64,000 nt of DNA from Paenalcaligenes faecalis (GTDB taxonomy: Bacteria; Pseudomonadota; Gammaproteobacteria; Burkholderiales; Burkholderiaceae_B). The stretch is taken from the NCBI RefSeq assembly GCF_027557445.1, contig NZ_CP106841.1:2647058-2711057 (forward strand), written 5' to 3'. Positions 1 through 8,588 of this stretch are shown piece by piece; positions within the stretch are counted from its first letter, which is position 1; each line of letters starts with the position of its first letter. Both the position numbers and the translations under genes were made by a program. Below the pieces are notes generated by a model, which saw nothing but the letters and a program-made list of their open reading frames with translations, ran no database searches and was not told where the DNA came from.

Positions 1-2339
1 CGGTTGCGGAACCAGATCTCGCACCACGCGCTCACCTCACCCTCCGTGAAAATCTGCCAGGTGGACAGGGTGTGGGCCAGGTTATTGAGCTGCTGAGGGT
101 CGGTGTCTTCTTCCTTGGTGGTCACCTCGTAATAGGGTTTGAACGCCTTGTAGATTTCATCCGGCTCATTCACGAAGTCCAGCACAAAGGTATCTGTTTT
201 GCCGCGGGCGGTTCGGTTAAGCCGTGACAGCGTTTGCACCGCCTGAATGCCTGACAGCTTCTTATCCACATACATGCTATGAAGCAGTGGCTGGTCAAAG
301 CCGGTTTGGTATTTTTCAGCGACCAGTAACACCTGATATTCCTCGGTATTGAATTTCTCGGGCAGTTCAGACTCCTTGATGCCTTTGTTCATACCCACTT
401 CGGTAAATGTCTTATCAGCATATTCCTTGAGGGCGATTTCTCCCGAGAAGGCTACAAGGGACTTCACATCCTTATAGCCTTTGGATTTGATGTACTTGTC
501 GAAGCCCAGCTTGTAGCGCACCGCATGTTCACGAGAGCTGGTCACTACCATGGCCTTTGCCCGGCCACCGATCTTGTGGCGGGTATGGGTGCGGAAGTGC
601 TCAACGATCACCTCAACCTTCTGCGCTATCTCATAGTCGTGGAAGGACACAAAGCGAGCCAAGGCCCTTGCTGCCTTGCGGCGCGGCACTTCAGGGTCAT
701 CCTCCACCTTCTGGATCAGCTTGTAATAACGCTTGTAGCAGGTGTAGTGGGCCAAAACGTCATGGATAAACCCCTCTTCAATGGCCTGCCGCATACTGTA
801 GTGATGGAACGGAGCTTCGCCGTTTGGGCCAGGTTCGTTGAACACGGCCATGGTCTTGAACTTGGGGGTCGCCGTGAATGCAAAGAAGCTCAGGTTGGGC
901 TGTTTGGCACGTTTGAGTTGCTCTCGGATCAGCTCTTTCTTGGCCTCATCGCTCAGCCGCTCGTCTTCCATATCCAACAGCTGCTCGGCGATGGCTGATT
1001 CGATGCCATCCTTGTTCAGGATCTTGCGCAGCTCCATGGCGGTTTCGCCACTCTGCGAGCTGTGCGCCTCATCCACAATCACCGCGAAGCGCTTGCCTTC
1101 GGTGGAAATTGCAATGCCTTTACCTTGCTGCTCCAGCGTGCAGATGGCCTGACTGATGAAAGGGAATTTCTGGATCGTGGAGATGATGATCGGCACGCCG
1201 TCAGCCAGCGCCTTGGCCAGTTGCTGAGTATTCTTATCGATCTTCTGTACAACGCCCAACTTGTGCTCGAACTGGAAGATGGTGTTCTGCAATTGCTGGT
1301 CGAGTACACGGCGGTCAGTAATCACCACCACGGAATGGAATACCTTCTCGTTGTTGGCATCGTGCAGACTGGACAAACGATGTGCCAACCAGGCAATGGA
1401 GTTGGACTTACCGGAACCAGCAGAGTGCTGAACCAAGTAGTTATGGCCGGAGCCCTTGGCTTTTGCATGCTGGATCAGAGACCTGACGGCATCCAGCTGG
1501 TGATACCGTGGGAAAATCAGCGTTTCCTTGCGGTGGCGCTTAATGCCTTTTTCAGTTACCAGTGTTTTTTCTTCTACTTGAAGGTGTAGAAAACGGGCAA
1601 GGATATCCATCAGGCTGTCGCGCTCTAGCACCTCTTGCCACAGGTAGGCGGTACGCACATCACCTTCTACCAGCGGGTTGCCTGCGCCGTGATTAAAGCC
1701 GCGGTTAAAGGGCAAGAAAAAGGTATTCTTACCCTCCAGATGGGTGGTCATAAACACCTGCTCGGTATCCACCGCAAAATGCACCAGGCAGCGATTCTTG
1801 AAGGCGAACAGCGGGTCTTTGGGGTTGCGCTCAAAGCGATACTGGTGCTTGGCATTTTCAACCGTCCAGCCGGTGGCCGACATGGCATTTTTCAGCTCCA
1901 GTGTGGCAATTGGGAGGCCGTTCACAGCCAGCACCATGTCCGGAATGGCACCCGTCTTGGTATATACCTGACGAATCACAGTGAGCTTGTTGGTGGCGTA
2001 ACGCTCAGCCGCGCCAGTATCAATACTGGAATTGGGGGCAAAATAGGCCAGCTTCACCGATTTGCCCACGCATTTAAACCCTTCACGCAGCACGGTTAGC
2101 GCCCCTTTTGCGGCTAGCTCCTTGGTGAGAGCATCCAGCAACATGCTTTCGGCTTTGCTTGCATCCAGATTGGTCAAGCGCTCCCAGATCTTGGGTTGTG
2201 TGTTCTGCACAAAGCGCACCACCTCTGCCGGAAACAAGGCGGTTTCCGCATCAAAACCTGTGGCATCCCCTTTTTCATAACCGCCTTGGGTGATTAACGC
2301 CTGCTCGATGGCATTCTCAAAATCGATCTCTTTGTGCAT
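1..2339 (-). CDS. hsdR: Type I restriction endonuclease subunit R (HsdR), 3' end beyond the window
   Basis: Reading the minus strand from ATG at 2339 gives an open frame of about 779 codons with no stop before the left edge, so the C-terminus is missing. HsdR cuts DNA far from its site after ATP-driven translocation and works in a complex with HsdM and HsdS. Visible are the PD-ExK nuclease core (D134, E148 and K150 in IPD...TLELKN), Walker A GSGKS at about 308-312, a DEAH box in VIVDEAHSSQSG, and the helicase motif FTATPK. An AAGGAAT ribosome site precedes the ATG. It is the last gene of the operon, 40 bp after dinD. Family assignment is firm; activity cannot be judged without the C-terminus. 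Confidence 0.95.
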   Translation of the reverse strand, partial: MHKEIDFENAIEQALITQGGYEKGDATGFDAETALFPAEVVRFVQNTQPKIWERLTNLDASKAESMLLDALTKELAAKGALTVLREGFKCVGKSVKLAYFAPNSSIDTGAAERYATNKLTVIRQVYTKTGAIPDMVLAVNGLPIATLELKNAMSATGWTVENAKHQYRFERNPKDPLFAFKNRCLVHFAVDTEQVFMTTHLEGKNTFFLPFNRGFNHGAGNPLVEGDVRTAYLWQEVLERDSLMDILARFLHLQVEEKTLVTEKGIKRHRKETLIFPRYHQLDAVRSLIQHAKAKGSGHNYLVQHSAGSGKSNSIAWLAHRLSSLHDANNEKVFHSVVVITDRRVLDQQLQNTIFQFEHKLGVVQKIDKNTQQLAKALADGVPIIISTIQKFPFISQAICTLEQQGKGIAISTEGKRFAVIVDEAHSSQSGETAMELRKILNKDGIESAIAEQLLDMEDERLSDEAKKELIREQLKRAKQPNLSFFAFTATPKFKTMAVFNEPGPNGEAPFHHYSMRQAIEEGFIHDVLAHYTCYKRYYKLIQKVEDDPEVPRRKAARALARFVSFHDYEIAQKVEVIVEHFRTHTRHKIGGRAKAMVVTSSREHAVRYKLGFDKYIKSKGYKDVKSLVAFSGEIALKEYADKTFTEVGMNKGIKESELPEKFNTEEYQVLLVAEKYQTGFDQPLLHSMYVDKKLSGIQAVQTLSRLNRTARGKTDTFVLDFVNEPDEIYKAFKPYYEVTTKEEDTDPQQLNNLAHTLSTWQIFTEGEVSAWCEIWFRN

Positions 2340-2379
2340 AACCTGTATTCCTTTTAAAAACCTGGCTGGGTTTTCGCCA

Positions 2380-3249
2380 CTACTCTTGTTGGTCAGTGTC
2401 GTCGTTTTGCTGTTTTCCCAGCTTCTTTTGCGCGTTTTCTACTTGTTTAACGCTTTTATCCGGCGTGGGCAGGTTCTCTGGCATGGTACCGCCCAGTTCG
2501 CCAATGGTTTGCCGCACCTTCTGGCCTACTTCGAAATGGGTTTGGTTGGCCTGCCGTTTACCCTGAATCTTGTCCCGACGCAGCTTCTCCTCTGCCTGGG
2601 TGGCGCGGAACAGGTTGGCGGCAAGCTCTGTGCTGCCCATGTAGTCCAGAATTTTGTGGCTTTTCTTCAGGCCCTTTTTGGCATGTATATCCTTGGCACC
2701 CAGCCCGCCATACAGCCCTTTGTAGCCATGATCCTGAAAAATGGCGTAATCCAGGGGGGTTTCCACACCTGCATCCTGGGCCGCTGCCGCCAAATACTTG
2801 TTATGGGCGATAAGCTCCTTACGAATGGCCAGGCGCTTCTCATCCTCAGAGAGAGCGGTGAACTGCTCGCTGTCTTCCAACTCCTGTCGACGCGTCTGGA
2901 TAGCGAAGTAGGTCTGGCCATTGGCGATGACCGGCTTCGTGGGATCGCCGTTCTGGACGATCAGGTAGCAGGCATAGCGTGACAGGTGAACATCGGATAT
3001 CGGACGTTGCGCGCCAGAGCCGATGTCGACCATTTTACTGACGTCAGCAAAATGGTCTGAAACCTCATTTCCAGACTGCTCACAAGCATGCCTGGCCTTG
3101 TTGATAACCTGTGAAAAATTCTGCCACTTTTGGTACTCCAGAAGCGGTGCCAGCTCCCTGGCTGACCAGAACTCATTGCCTTGCTCATCCTCTCTGCGGA
3201 TGCCTTCAAAGCTGTCGTGGTGAGTATTGGTGGGGGGTGTATTAGCCAT
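2380..3249 (-). CDS. dinD: DinD-like protein (DNA damage-inducible protein D family)
   Basis: The product is 289 residues. The N-terminal half is a BRO-N/DinD-type domain (DSFEGIRRED, EFWSARELAPLLEYQKW, then HFADVSKMV and LSRYACYLIVQNGDP), followed by a charged helical C-terminal half. E. coli DinD is an SOS-induced protein reported to inhibit RecA filament activity; whether this homologue does the same is inference. I prefer ATG at 3249 over the TTG six bases upstream. The start overlaps the end of hsdS by 8 bases and the stop lies 40 bases before hsdR, so it is embedded in the restriction operon. I see no clear LexA box here, so expression probably follows the operon. Confidence 0.88.
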   Translation of the reverse strand: MANTPPTNTHHDSFEGIRREDEQGNEFWSARELAPLLEYQKWQNFSQVINKARHACEQSGNEVSDHFADVSKMVDIGSGAQRPISDVHLSRYACYLIVQNGDPTKPVIANGQTYFAIQTRRQELEDSEQFTALSEDEKRLAIRKELIAHNKYLAAAAQDAGVETPLDYAIFQDHGYKGLYGGLGAKDIHAKKGLKKSHKILDYMGSTELAANLFRATQAEEKLRRDKIQGKRQANQTHFEVGQKVRQTIGELGGTMPENLPTPDKSVKQVENAQKKLGKQQNDDTDQQE

Positions 3250-4621
3250 GGGCAAGCTCCCTTTGCTCAGTGGTAGTAGGTAAACGGAAATCCCGAACGT
3301 CGATTTTGCCAGTGACGGCGTTGGTGATCAGGGCAGCGCGGTATTCATTCAATTTATCTATAATTGTTTGAACTTTTGTAATCCGCGCATCTACCTGAGG
3401 TACCTTTTTATCCAAGTATTGAACAATGTTTTTTTGTTCACTGATATCAGGAATTGGAATCCATAGTTTTTTCAGGTCATCTTGGCTAAGGTTGGGTTGC
3501 CCACCACCGTTTGAAAGTGATATTAATACGGGCCTTCTCATCCAAAGCCAATAATAAATGAAACGCGTATCAAATACTGTAGGTTGAGAGTAAACGCAGC
3601 AAGCTTGGTTGACGGTAGCATCTACCCCGAATATTCCAAGTCGTCCAATCGTAGCGCCATACATAGCTATGGCTAGACTGCCTTTTGGGTATAGCTTTAA
3701 CGCCGAATACTGAGCTAAAGCTTCTTCCGTAACCTTTTGCGAAGTGTCGAATATCGTACCTTCACGAAGTTCAGAGGTCGTTACCCAAGGTACATCGCCA
3801 TCATAAAACAGAGGGTTATCACTTTTAGGGGTCGTACCACTTCCAATCTGGTTAAAGCCGTGTGTAACCTTCCATATTTCCCAGTGTTCAGGAATCTCCC
3901 CCAACCATTCAACACCCGAATCCTTCATCGGTACCGATGGATCCAGCCCCTTGGTGACCGCTTGACTGATCAGCGCTGTGCGTTGTTCAGCCAACTTGTC
4001 TAACAGCAACTGCTTTTTGGCAATCAGAGCATCAATCTGAGCCGTTTTGTGGTCTAGGAAACGAGCAATAGATTTCTGCTCATCAAGAGGAGGGTAGGCA
4101 ATTATCTCATTCAAATAGGCACTGCTATCCAAATTCTGAATGCCAGTTGTTTGCTTTATCGACCGATAATTAACCCTGCCAGAATATAAATGAGAGTGTA
4201 CATATACAATAAAGCGAGAGTCTGTATTGTCGTTAACTTCCATTCTGGCAACAAAGTTTGAGCTAACTGCGGGGAAGTCTTGGTTGTACTCAACAACGGC
4301 ACCAACAAGCTGTTGGTCACCACCTCCAGACTTTTCAATTAACAAATCTCCGTTTTTCAATAGTCGAGTATTCCTATCCTTGTAAGGTATACTTCGCATC
4401 GTTAGATTCGTGGTTGAAATGGTGAGTGATTGCCGATCAAAATCAGCAACTCGTATGCAAACCAGATCATCGTCCCCATCGGGTTCAGAACCCCAAACAC
4501 CATTCTGGCAAGACATAACCGCCCATTTAGCGCGGTCTAAAATCCAGTGTTCAGGTATTCTTGGAAACCAATCGCAACCTGTTGTCACGTAACGTGGATA
4601 TGCAGAATACTGACTCATCAA
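3242..4621 (-). CDS. hsdS: Type I restriction-modification specificity subunit HsdS
   Basis: This 459-residue protein recognises the bipartite DNA target of the restriction-modification complex. It has the usual pseudo-dimer layout: two variable target-recognition domains (about 15-170 and 245-410), each followed by a conserved helical spacer (DEQKSIARFLDHKTAQIDAL and SEQKNIVQYLDKKVPQVDAR). The second half opens with VEWLGEIPEHWEIWKV, which repeats the N-terminal WFPRIPEHWILDRAKW. The target sequence cannot be predicted by eye. Its start overlaps the hsdM stop by 4 bases (ATGA), indicating translational coupling. The variable domains are more AT-rich than hsdM and hsdR, as expected where target domains are exchanged. 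Confidence 0.95.
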   Translation of the reverse strand: MMSQYSAYPRYVTTGCDWFPRIPEHWILDRAKWAVMSCQNGVWGSEPDGDDDLVCIRVADFDRQSLTISTTNLTMRSIPYKDRNTRLLKNGDLLIEKSGGGDQQLVGAVVEYNQDFPAVSSNFVARMEVNDNTDSRFIVYVHSHLYSGRVNYRSIKQTTGIQNLDSSAYLNEIIAYPPLDEQKSIARFLDHKTAQIDALIAKKQLLLDKLAEQRTALISQAVTKGLDPSVPMKDSGVEWLGEIPEHWEIWKVTHGFNQIGSGTTPKSDNPLFYDGDVPWVTTSELREGTIFDTSQKVTEEALAQYSALKLYPKGSLAIAMYGATIGRLGIFGVDATVNQACCVYSQPTVFDTRFIYYWLWMRRPVLISLSNGGGQPNLSQDDLKKLWIPIPDISEQKNIVQYLDKKVPQVDARITKVQTIIDKLNEYRAALITNAVTGKIDVRDFRLPTTTEQRELAHG

Positions 4622-6876
4622 ACCACCTCCGCCAACATCGCGACGATTTCCTTTTCCAGCTGACTGATCTCACCCGCAATCTCATCCAGTGGGCGCGGTG
4701 GTTCATACACATAAAAGTGCCGGTTCAGCGGAATCTCGTAGCCCACCCGGGTTTTACTGTGGTCAATCCAGGCATCCGGCACATGGGGCAGTACCTCAGC
4801 GGTCAGGTAAGTCTCGCAATGGTCTTTTACCAAGGCTAACAGTTGCTCATGGCCGGTTTCGTTGTCGTATTTCAATGGCAAGGGCAGACTGATATCGGCG
4901 GGTAGTTGCACATTTTCGCTATCGCGCAGCTCGGCATCCGGCTCTGGGTTGCCCTTGTTGTCACAGCACATATCGGCTTGCGGGTCGCGTTCAGACAGCG
5001 CCGCCAAAATCGCCTTTTTGATTGGTGCGCCTAATTTAAGCTCGGCCTTTTTCAGCGCTTTGTTCAACACGCCTTCGAATTCATCCCGGTTTTGGTACAG
5101 GGTATCGCCATCCAACGCTTCCAGCAGTTTCTTAATCGCCGCTTGCGTCTGTTGGCCTGCTTCTATTTCTGCCTGATAGGCTGCCGGGTCTTTACGTTTT
5201 TTACTGGTGGCCAGGTTGGCAAAGGCCCGTTGCTCGTCCAGGCGAGCAATACGCTCAGGACTGGCCTGAAAATTCAGCCTTAACGGGCGCTCTACGATGA
5301 TTTTTAGGTAACCAAAGTCCCGGTTATCAAAGATCTTGCTGACGGTACGGGTTTCGGTTGCTGTCGGCCTTGATGATCCTTTGGTATGTACCGGCGCTAC
5401 GGAGGTCGCATCGTGCTGATGTTCGGCGTAGAGGCGCACCAGCTCGCGAATATGCTCCTCGGCCAGCTCGTTGCGCTTGTTGCCCAGGCTTTTGTCCATC
5501 TTTTTATAATGGCGGGTGCCGTCGATCAGCTGTACCTTGCCGCGGCGGTGTTCGGGCTTGCGGTTACTGACAATCCAGACGTAAGTGTAGATGCCGGTGT
5601 TGTAAAACATCTGGTCCGGCAGCGCCACGATGGCATCCAGCAGGTCGTTTTCGATAATCCAGCGGCGAATATTGCTTTCCCCACTACCGGCATCACCGGT
5701 AAACAAGGGGGAGCCGTTAAAGACCACGGCAATCTTCGAGCCGTCACCACCTTCATTGCTATTACCCACTATTTTCGGCGGGTTGTGCATCTTGGCAATC
5801 ATATGTTGCAGGAAAAGCAGCGAGCCATCATTAATGCGGGGCAAGCCTGCACCAAAGCGCCCTGAAAAGCCTTGGTCGTTGTACTCCTCACGCACAAAGT
5901 CTTCTTCTGGTTTCCATTCCACCCCAAAAGGCGGGTTGGAGAGCATGTAGTGGAATTTCTTTTCCGGGTGGCCATCGTGGGGCACAAAGCCGTTGTTTTT
6001 ATTTTTGGCGTCTTTGACGCCCAGGGTATCGCCAAAAATCAGGTTGTCGATGGGGGCGTCTTTAATCAGCAGGTCTGAACAGCAAATCGCGTAGGACTCA
6101 GGGTTGTACTCCTGGCCAAATAGCTCGATGTGGGCATCTGGGTTTAAACCGTCGTGGCTGCCGTCACCAATAATGTACTTTTCCGCTTCCGAGAGCATAC
6201 CACCGGTACCCGCAGTAGGGTCGTAAATGCTGCGGTAAATGCCGGAGGTGAAGATGCCGTCTTCATCGGTAAACAGCAGCTGTACCATCAGCCGGATGAC
6301 TTCGCGGGGGGTGAAGTGATCCCCGGCTTCTTCGTTGGCCTGTTCGTTAAACTTTCTGACCAGCTCTTCAAACAGATAGCCCATTTGCAGGTTGCTGATG
6401 GTTTTGGGTGACAGATCAATCTCGCTGCTACAGAACTCTTTAAGGATCAGGTACAGGCGGTTGGCCTCGTCCAGCTTGGCGATTTCCGCCTCGAAATCGA
6501 ACTTGTCGAAGATGTCTCGCGCTCGGTGCGAAAACCCCTGGATGTAGGCAATCATGTTGCCCGCAATGTTGGGCGGGTCGGCCAGTAGCTTATCGAAGGT
6601 GAAGCCACTGGTATTGAACAGTTCCTGTTTGCGGCCACTGGTGGCAATGCGTGACAGCGCTTTTTCCAGTGCAGGGCCGGTTATGCCGCGGGCTTCCAGG
6701 CGTTCTTTTTCCGCTAATACTTTCTTCTGATTTTCTGCTAATACCAGGTCGAACCGGCGCAGCACAATCATCGGCAGCATTACCCGCCGGTATTGGGGTG
6801 GACGGTAGGGGCCGCGTAGCTTGTTGGCGATGTTCCAGATAAAGCCGACAAGGTTTTGATGGTGGTTTTGTTGCAT
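4618..6876 (-). CDS. hsdM: Type I restriction-modification DNA adenine methyltransferase HsdM
   Basis: The product (752 residues) methylates adenine in the HsdS-defined target using S-adenosylmethionine. It has the N-terminal HsdM helical domain (LVGFIWNIANKLRGPYRPPQ), the SAM-binding motif DPTAGTGG at 219-226 and the catalytic NPPF at 314-317. EcoKI HsdM has about 530 residues, so this one carries a C-terminal extension of roughly 200 residues with helical stretches (EEHIRELVRLYAEHQ, EIAGEISQLEKEIVAMLAEV). Such long HsdM proteins are common in the subfamily that pairs with this HsdR type. It follows the WYL gene by 27 bases and overlaps hsdS by 4. Confidence 0.96.
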   Translation of the reverse strand: MQQNHHQNLVGFIWNIANKLRGPYRPPQYRRVMLPMIVLRRFDLVLAENQKKVLAEKERLEARGITGPALEKALSRIATSGRKQELFNTSGFTFDKLLADPPNIAGNMIAYIQGFSHRARDIFDKFDFEAEIAKLDEANRLYLILKEFCSSEIDLSPKTISNLQMGYLFEELVRKFNEQANEEAGDHFTPREVIRLMVQLLFTDEDGIFTSGIYRSIYDPTAGTGGMLSEAEKYIIGDGSHDGLNPDAHIELFGQEYNPESYAICCSDLLIKDAPIDNLIFGDTLGVKDAKNKNNGFVPHDGHPEKKFHYMLSNPPFGVEWKPEEDFVREEYNDQGFSGRFGAGLPRINDGSLLFLQHMIAKMHNPPKIVGNSNEGGDGSKIAVVFNGSPLFTGDAGSGESNIRRWIIENDLLDAIVALPDQMFYNTGIYTYVWIVSNRKPEHRRGKVQLIDGTRHYKKMDKSLGNKRNELAEEHIRELVRLYAEHQHDATSVAPVHTKGSSRPTATETRTVSKIFDNRDFGYLKIIVERPLRLNFQASPERIARLDEQRAFANLATSKKRKDPAAYQAEIEAGQQTQAAIKKLLEALDGDTLYQNRDEFEGVLNKALKKAELKLGAPIKKAILAALSERDPQADMCCDNKGNPEPDAELRDSENVQLPADISLPLPLKYDNETGHEQLLALVKDHCETYLTAEVLPHVPDAWIDHSKTRVGYEIPLNRHFYVYEPPRPLDEIAGEISQLEKEIVAMLAEVV

Positions 6877-6903
6877 GCTGTTCTCGCAATTAAAATTTTG
6901 TTG

Positions 6904-7599
6904 CTAACGACTTGCTGCTGACTTGGCCCCGGTACCGACATAGCCGGGTGCCAGGACAGCGTTAGCGCAGTGTTCAAGAATGAGGTGGTTACGCAGCCAT
7001 AAGTGATGCTCGTGGGCTGGCAGCCGGTGATCAGGGCTACAATCTACGTTCCAGTGGCGTAGCAGATAGCCAGCACGAGCGGCACGGATGCTGAGCTGGC
7101 GAACGGGTTGCTTGTGCTGATTCGCTGCCTGCATGCCATAGTCCAACGCAATGGCCTGTGGGTGCTTGTGGTCTGGGTGTGGCACCAGTTCTAGAGTCAG
7201 TTGCTGGTTCCATTGGGCATCCGCCGCTTGTTGTTCATGTTCTGCAATTTTGGTTGTATTGCTGCCCTTTTCATCAATGTGGGCGCTGATGATGCGATTG
7301 CAGACAAAATCACGGAATTCGCTGCGTTTCCGGCAGTAGCCACGTAGATGCCAACGCTGGCCGTTGTTGACGATGCTGTGTGGCACAACCACGCGCTCGC
7401 TAGCGCCTGAACTGAGGGACTGGTAGGTCATCCGCACAGCCTGTTGTTGGCTGATGGCTCGGCTTAGTGTGGCCAGCACTTCCTGTGGTGGTGCAATTAA
7501 GTCGGGGGCGTCCTCACAAAAACCAGATTGTTCAGGGGTTGCCGATAGCCCGTCGCCAAAACCATCCGTCAGCGCTTTCAAGGCGGCGTTTCCCGGCAC
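6904..7599 (-). CDS. WYL-domain regulator of the CapW/BrxR type, apparently without its winged-helix N-terminus
   Basis: The product is 231 residues from a GTG start. Residues 45-110 match the WYL core of phage-defence repressors (AVRMTYQSLSSG, VVVPHSIV, GQRWHLRGYCRKRSEFRDFV, NRI), followed by a WCX-like C-terminal region. Members of this family usually have about 290-300 residues and begin with a winged helix that binds an operator. Here the start lies in the linker before the WYL domain, and an in-frame TAA lies 12 codons upstream, so the DNA-binding part seems lost. It is the first gene of the restriction operon, 27 bases before hsdM. The ribosome site is weak (AAGGTG). It may be a remnant or a ligand-binding partner. 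Confidence 0.75.
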   Translation of the reverse strand: MPGNAALKALTDGFGDGLSATPEQSGFCEDAPDLIAPPQEVLATLSRAISQQQAVRMTYQSLSSGASERVVVPHSIVNNGQRWHLRGYCRKRSEFRDFVCNRIISAHIDEKGSNTTKIAEHEQQAADAQWNQQLTLELVPHPDHKHPQAIALDYGMQAANQHKQPVRQLSIRAARAGYLLRHWNVDCSPDHRLPAHEHHLWLRNHLILEHCANAVLAPGYVGTGAKSAASR

Positions 7600-7696
7600 G
7601 TTCGCACCTTTTTTGACTAAACTTTCTATTTGAGATTGTTAGCCACCTTATTACACAAACCTATATCATGCAATCATTTTGATTTGTCCTATAGAG

Positions 7697-7736
7697 CTTT
7701 CACATGTGAAAGTTTTGGATCCTTTCCAGATGGAAA
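7697..7736. promoter_or_regulatory. Pair of operator-like palindromes upstream of the restriction operon
   Basis: Two palindromes lie about 100-140 bases upstream of the WYL gene start. CTTTCACATGTGAAAG (7697-7712) is perfect, and TTTCCAGATGGAAA (7723-7736) has 6-base arms around GA. Both share a TTTC-A..T-GAAA style and similar size, which suits a dimeric repressor. Their link to the WYL regulator is inference from position. Confidence 0.45.
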
Positions 7737-7749
7737 AATGGGTGCGTAA

Positions 7750-7772
7750 AGCCCGCCGGGAGGCGGCGGGCT
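7750..7772 (-). terminator. GC-rich hairpin at the end of the broken small gene
   Basis: AGCCCGCC (7750-7757) pairs with GGCGGGCT (7765-7772). On the minus strand it lies just after the TAA of the remnant gene at 7787 and is followed by TTTA. On the plus strand a T-run follows 7 bases later. It is a plausible terminator insulating the restriction operon. Confidence 0.5.
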
Positions 7773-7786
7773 GAAAGATTTTTTGT

Positions 7787-8056
7787 TTAGGATTCTGGGG
7801 GCTGAAGGCCATCGAAGTGGGCGTCCAAACTGGCCAACTGCTTCAGGTTTGCCCTGACGAGACGGCGCATTTGAGTGAGGTTTGCATTCATGATACGCAC
7901 TATCTCAAACCCGGCTTCGGTCTCCTCTATGATGGGCCTCTACCAGTCGTGAGCGCGGTTAAATGCGGGTTTTGAGTACCGGTGTTTCAGGGCTCGGCGG
8001 ATGTGTTCACTGAAAACCGCATGCCCCTTACCGTTTTTCACTCTTACAGAGCCGGG
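7787..8056 (-). pseudogene. Remnant of a small unrecognised gene with an in-frame stop
   Basis: On the minus strand a frame of 90 codons runs from after a TGA at 8057-8059 to TAA at 7787-7789. It is interrupted by one TAG at 7940-7942 (AFNRAHDW, stop, RPIIEETEAGFEIVR). The part after the stop can restart at ATG 7891 and gives 34 residues beginning MNANLTQMRRLVRANL. The codon style and GC level match the restriction island, and a terminator hairpin follows. I do not recognise the family. The single nonsense codon inside an otherwise protein-like frame suggests recent inactivation of the 3' part of a longer gene whose 5' part is gone. Confidence 0.45.
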
Positions 8057-8514
8057 TCATGCTGACATAATTAGGCTGTCATTGTTAAGCCAAATTGTTA
8101 GCGAGATCTCCCTATCCATAGAGCTGCTACCAAACTATTCCCGCACATGCACTTTATTGAATAGTTGTAACGGTTTAATTCGATGGATGGGCTTATATGC
8201 TCTAGAGCAGATGATTCATCAAACTAAAGACGTCACATCAGAGCTGGGCTTGCTGGAACGATGCTTTGGTAGTCTCAATGTGGATATTGACAGATGCAGA
8301 ATAATCGAACAGGAGATACTTTATGTTCCCAGTTTCCCACTTTTCCCGGTTCATTGATGGGGCACCGGCATTCGGATCTACGGAAACTTGCAAATATTTA
8401 CACTTTTTTTCGCACATTCCAGCACTCCGAGAATGCTCCGTAAAATTTTCAAGTTACTGTTTTTAAAAGATAATAAACATTCTGCATAGGGAAATAAACC
8501 TCACCTCCAACACT

Positions 8515-8542
8515 GCGCATTGTTCCACATGGAACAATGCGC
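8515..8542. repeat. 28-base palindrome containing a near-parS sequence
   Basis: Thirteen-base arms flank a central CA. The core TGTTCCACATGGAACA (8521-8536) differs from the parS form seen in rsmG by one central base (CACATGG for CACGTGG) and by its last base. It may be a degenerate ParB site or the stem of an RNA hairpin. The surrounding 7600-8588 stretch holds no intact gene that I can support. Confidence 0.5.
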
Positions 8543-8548
8543 GACGCG

Positions 8549-8570
8549 ACAAACCCCGGGGTTTGTTTTT
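8549..8570 (+). terminator. Rho-independent terminator-like hairpin
   Basis: ACAAACCCC pairs perfectly with GGGGTTTGT (8549-8566), followed by TTTT. It lies 19 bases from the end of the minus-strand metallo-hydrolase remnant. The T-run is on the plus side, so termination of plus-strand transcription is more likely. Confidence 0.6.
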
Positions 8571-8588
8571 CAGCCTGCGGTTAACGTG

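Noticed and set aside
525..2982. Plus-strand open frames of 150-230 codons opposite hsdR and dinD
   Set aside because: They are antisense shadows of well-supported minus-strand genes with no features of their own.
8001..8357. Plus-strand open frame of 118 codons between the island edge and the near-parS palindrome
   Set aside because: It overlaps the antisense remnant gene, has no ribosome site or family features, and its sequence is not protein-like.
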